Origin: Holosporales bacterium
GTDB lineage: Bacteria; Pseudomonadota; Alphaproteobacteria; RUG11792
Assembly (NCBI GenBank): GCA_031266385.1
Contig: JAISBC010000018.1
Coordinates: forward strand, 1-14,843
Length of the DNA stretch: 14,843 nucleotides
Direction of reading: 5' to 3'
Every line of letters begins with the position of its first letter. Position 1 is the stretch's first letter. Below are positions 14,643 to 14,843 of the stretch, piece by piece. Position numbers and translations under genes: made by a program. The notes beneath the pieces are model-generated. The model had not been told where the DNA came from, searched no databases, and worked only from the letters and a program-made list of their open reading frames with translations.

Positions 14643-14677
14643 AATTAGATTGTTTCACATATTTATTAAAGGAGCCC

Positions 14678-14706
14678 ATTCTAGCATCACCGTCGATGGG
14701 TTTCAA
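14678..14706 (-). promoter_or_regulatory. promoter of the MFS transporter gene
   Basis: On the minus strand, TTGAAA (14706-14701), 17 bases, TAGAAT (14683-14678). Both boxes match 5 of 6, and a TG one base before the -10 box makes it extended. It lies about 36 bases before the ATG. Confidence 0.65.
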
Positions 14707-14709
14707 TCG

Positions 14710-14841
14710 TCATTCAATCCCTGTCTTAGCACCCCCCATGTCTTGCTTATGCGAAGAAAACTTATAAAATGCTCCTAAAGTTGTTTGGCCAGAGACATAA
14801 ATCGTGAGCATTTCATCAGGTAGTATCGTCAACGTTTCAGA
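14710..14841 (-). CDS. possible 3' end of a gene entering from the right edge
   Basis: A minus-strand frame is open from the window edge to a TGA at 14712-14710, giving 43 residues that include TILPDEMLTIYVSGQTTLGA and end GGAKTGIE. The mixed composition is protein-like, but there is no recognisable motif. It would end just upstream of the MFS promoter, a sensible boundary. An open run of this length arises by chance fairly often, so this is tentative. Confidence 0.33.
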   Translation of the reverse strand, partial: SETLTILPDEMLTIYVSGQTTLGAFYKFSSHKQDMGGAKTGIE

Positions 14842-14843
14842 CA

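Noticed and set aside
14449..14778. 109-residue plus-strand frame near the right edge
   Set aside because: It is antisense to the MFS transporter start and covers its promoter, with no supporting signal.

Overview
The window looks like chromosomal DNA of an alphaproteobacterium, most likely a host-associated one of the Holosporales/Rickettsiales kind. The lineage is an inference: it rests on the style of the housekeeping proteins (PssA, RecF, GyrB, a K+-independent type membrane pyrophosphatase, an AdiC-like antiporter and an MFS carrier) and on the many small, unrecognised exported proteins between them. Nothing here fixes the genus. I see no rRNA, tRNA, CRISPR array, transposase or integrase.

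Layout. Short ORF pieces run off both edges on the minus strand (1-51 and 14710-14841). Positions 304-978 (minus) hold an exported low-complexity protein with two C-terminal membrane segments, followed by a 12-bp hairpin. Positions 1159-5479 (plus) are a compact housekeeping run: pssA, recF (overlapping pssA) and gyrB (9 bases after recF). From 5480 to about 7000 lies an unusual array. Two paralogous secreted-protein genes are each followed by an almost exact copy of the last 66 bases of gyrB, and a third copy is followed by a decayed leader. Each unit starts with a leader aligned to the others, with a matching promoter position in the first two. Positions 7243-8010 hold a tryptophan-rich exported protein whose signal peptide is interrupted by 14 G residues. 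Positions 8011-8319 appear empty. Positions 8320-11744 (minus) are a two-gene unit, hppA followed by an AdiC-like antiporter. Positions 11908-12596 (minus) hold a second tryptophan-rich exported protein, interrupted by 15 G residues and currently out of frame. Positions 12751-13269 (minus) hold another secreted protein behind a strong promoter, and 13434-14642 (minus) an MFS transporter.

How it fits together. The housekeeping part covers phospholipid synthesis, recombination repair, DNA supercoiling, pyrophosphate-driven proton pumping and solute exchange, all plausible for a cell living on host metabolites. The accessory genes share one theme: small exported proteins of unknown family. They carry two kinds of variation machinery: mononucleotide tracts able to switch translation on and off, and direct repeats able to expand, contract or exchange gene units behind gyrB. 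My main inference is that this window carries part of a variable exported-protein repertoire built on G-tract switching and a gyrB-tail cassette array. I know of no described system matching the second part, but I could not search for one.
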